A stretch of 64,000 bases of DNA from Perlabentimonas sp964490015. GTDB lineage: Bacteria > Bacteroidota > Bacteroidia > Bacteroidales > Tenuifilaceae. The notes below the pieces were generated by a model. That model was not told the DNA's origin, made no database searches, and saw only the letters and a list, made by a program, of their open reading frames with translations. The stretch lies in contig CAZBBA010000009.1 of NCBI GenBank assembly GCA_964490015.1, forward strand, positions 1-64,000, written 5' to 3'. Positions 62,919-64,000 of this stretch are shown in pieces. Each line of letters starts with the position of its first letter. Within the stretch, counting starts at the first letter, position 1. Made by a program: the position numbers and the translations under genes.

Positions 62919-63674
62919 ATGAGACGTTTTTTTCTGTTTTTTACCCTTTTACTACCCATAGTGATAGTGTGTAAGGGACAACCAATGAGTACCATAAGAG
63001 TAAACGAAGATATTTTCCTTCTGCAGATTCGAGATTCTGTTTATGCCCATGTTACCTTTCATACCGATAAGGTTTATGGGCGCTTTTCGTCAAATGGGTT
63101 AATCTTGGTAAGAAATGGCGAAGCCTTAATGGTAGACACCCCTATGGACAACGAGCAAACGCGCATCTTGTATGAGTACTTACTAAACACCATGGGCGTT
63201 AAGGTAACCAAATTCGTTGCTGGTCATTTTCACAATGATTGTATTGGCGGATTGGAACTTTTAAAATCGCTTGGTGTTCAGTCGATAGCAAGCCGTTTAA
63301 CAGTCGATTTATGTGAAAAACACAAATTACCGGTTCCAAGCCTCCCATTCGACAATTATCTAAAGTTTAGTTTTAATGGAGAGGACGTTGTTTGCCAATA
63401 CTTTGGGGGCGGTCATACAATCGATAATATTGTGGTTTGGTTTCCTTCCCAAAAAGTGCTTTTTGGGGGTTGCCTTATCAAGAGCATTCATTCGAAAAAT
63501 CTGGGGAATTTGGCCGATGCGGTTGTGGGTTCCTGGAAACAGACGGTTTTAGCGGTTATTGATACGTTTCCCGATGCCCAGGTGGTAATTCCAGGGCATG
63601 GAACTATTGGCGATTTCGGCTTGCTGACGCATACCGTTAAACTTGTTGATGCCCACATGTCGAAGTTGGAATAG
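62919..63674 (+). CDS. Subclass B1 metallo-beta-lactamase
   Basis: A 251-residue protein with signal peptide (cleavage near VCKGQ) and all the zinc ligands of B1 metallo-beta-lactamases: His103, His105 and Asp107 in GHFHNDCIGG, His166 in GGGHTIDN, Cys185 in LFGGCLIKS and His227 in IPGHG. The closest patterns are the CcrA/BlaB/IND group known from Bacteroidota, which hydrolyse penicillins, cephalosporins and carbapenems in the periplasm. The gene has no mobile element around it and looks like a normal chromosomal gene. Actual activity cannot be read from the sequence; B1 homologues with other functions exist, although the presence of the Cys ligand favours a true beta-lactamase. Confidence 0.88.
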   Translation: MRRFFLFFTLLLPIVIVCKGQPMSTIRVNEDIFLLQIRDSVYAHVTFHTDKVYGRFSSNGLILVRNGEALMVDTPMDNEQTRILYEYLLNTMGVKVTKFVAGHFHNDCIGGLELLKSLGVQSIASRLTVDLCEKHKLPVPSLPFDNYLKFSFNGEDVVCQYFGGGHTIDNIVVWFPSQKVLFGGCLIKSIHSKNLGNLADAVVGSWKQTVLAVIDTFPDAQVVIPGHGTIGDFGLLTHTVKLVDAHMSKLE

Positions 63675-63720
63675 CGTTAACTTGTACGACGGGTAGTACA
63701 GTCTCTTCGGGAAAAAAAAA

Positions 63721-64000
63721 TTATTTTTTTTCTAGCAATAACGAAACTTTGTTTCGAAAATCGATGGAGTTAAACGGTTTGGATACGTAATCGTTGGCTC
63801 CAAGTTCCAGCGCTCGTTGAATGCTTTTAATGTCGTTCCGGGCAGTAAGTATAATCACAAGGGTTTTGTCGTTTGCAATCTTTTTCACCTCAAGAAACTT
63901 AAACCCATCCATTACGGGCATCATAATATCGAGAACTATAAGATCGTAGGTTTTTGTCTTCATTATTTCCAAAGCCTCGGCGCCATTCTTTACAATATCA
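63721..64000 (-). CDS. Response regulator receiver domain, partial
   Basis: The C-terminal 92 codons of a receiver-domain protein; the reading frame is open to the window end, so the start lies beyond 64000. Visible features: NGAEALEIM, the phosphoacceptor Asp in LIVLDIMMPVMDG, the Thr in ILTARND and the Lys in YVSKPF. The protein stops right after the receiver fold (LLLEKK), so the visible end has no C-terminal output domain; an N-terminal domain or a hybrid kinase is still possible. Confidence 0.85.
   Translation of the reverse strand, partial: DIVKNGAEALEIMKTKTYDLIVLDIMMPVMDGFKFLEVKKIANDKTLVIILTARNDIKSIQRALELGANDYVSKPFNSIDFRNKVSLLLEKK

Overview
The window reads as part of a Bacteroidota chromosome, probably Bacteroidales/Marinilabiliales-like. 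Support comes from a type IX secretion (T9SS) adhesin with a gliding-motility-type C-terminal domain next to a PorP/SprF partner, three TPR-PD40 outer-membrane-associated proteins, an alpha-beta fused 2-oxoacid dehydrogenase E1, a long Bacteroidota-type signal peptidase I, a class B1 metallo-beta-lactamase, and several promoters of the Bacteroidota type (-33 TTTG / -7 TAnnTTTG). A run of exactly 100 N at 7375-7474 shows that this is a scaffolded draft sequence. I see no tRNA, rRNA, CRISPR array, prophage or complete insertion sequence.

Layout. 1-1200: direct repeats with a DUF559 nuclease gene between them, then a CRP/FNR-like operator and promoter. 1215-13306: a giant secreted PKD-repeat adhesin (about 3,430 residues or more, split by the gap), a tract of degenerate simple repeats, and its PorP/SprF partner. 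13427-17732 (minus): Fe/Mn superoxide dismutase, E1, and a CsgG/FlgO-like periplasmic protein. 17896-21356: two small Cys-rich membrane proteins facing ApbE and a glycosyltransferase fusion. 21675-27311 (minus): MATE exporter, PLP aminotransferase, a PIN toxin-antitoxin pair and an NhaC antiporter. 27567-30854: hybrid histidine kinase and a methyltransferase. 30947-36879: the most unusual locus, a cation-chloride-cotransporter-like permease fused to a long helical region, a P-loop ATPase and a winged helix, followed 19 nt later by a small MscS-like channel protein. 36990-42428: E2 acyltransferase and two TPR-PD40 paralogues. 42493-48023: housekeeping and small enzymes (GNAT, HSDR_N-like nuclease, AMP nucleosidase, HolA, rhomboid protease, Nudix, class IV aminotransferase, YqgE). 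48227-54153: an output-less sensor, M28 peptidase, RecA and Bcp. 54154-64000: SNF2 helicase, LepB, DapB, TraB/GumN protein, TPR-PD40-SPOR protein, B1 metallo-beta-lactamase and a response regulator cut by the window end.

Themes. Cell-surface and envelope functions dominate (adhesin, PorP, PD40 proteins, signal peptidase, SPOR, glycosyltransferase). Ion and volume homeostasis forms a second theme (NhaC, the cotransporter-ATPase fusion, the MscS-like protein). Two genes (PorP/SprF and the M28 lipoprotein) have good signal peptides but no usable start codon in frame, which suggests small indels at A-rich gene starts. That could be biology or assembly error.
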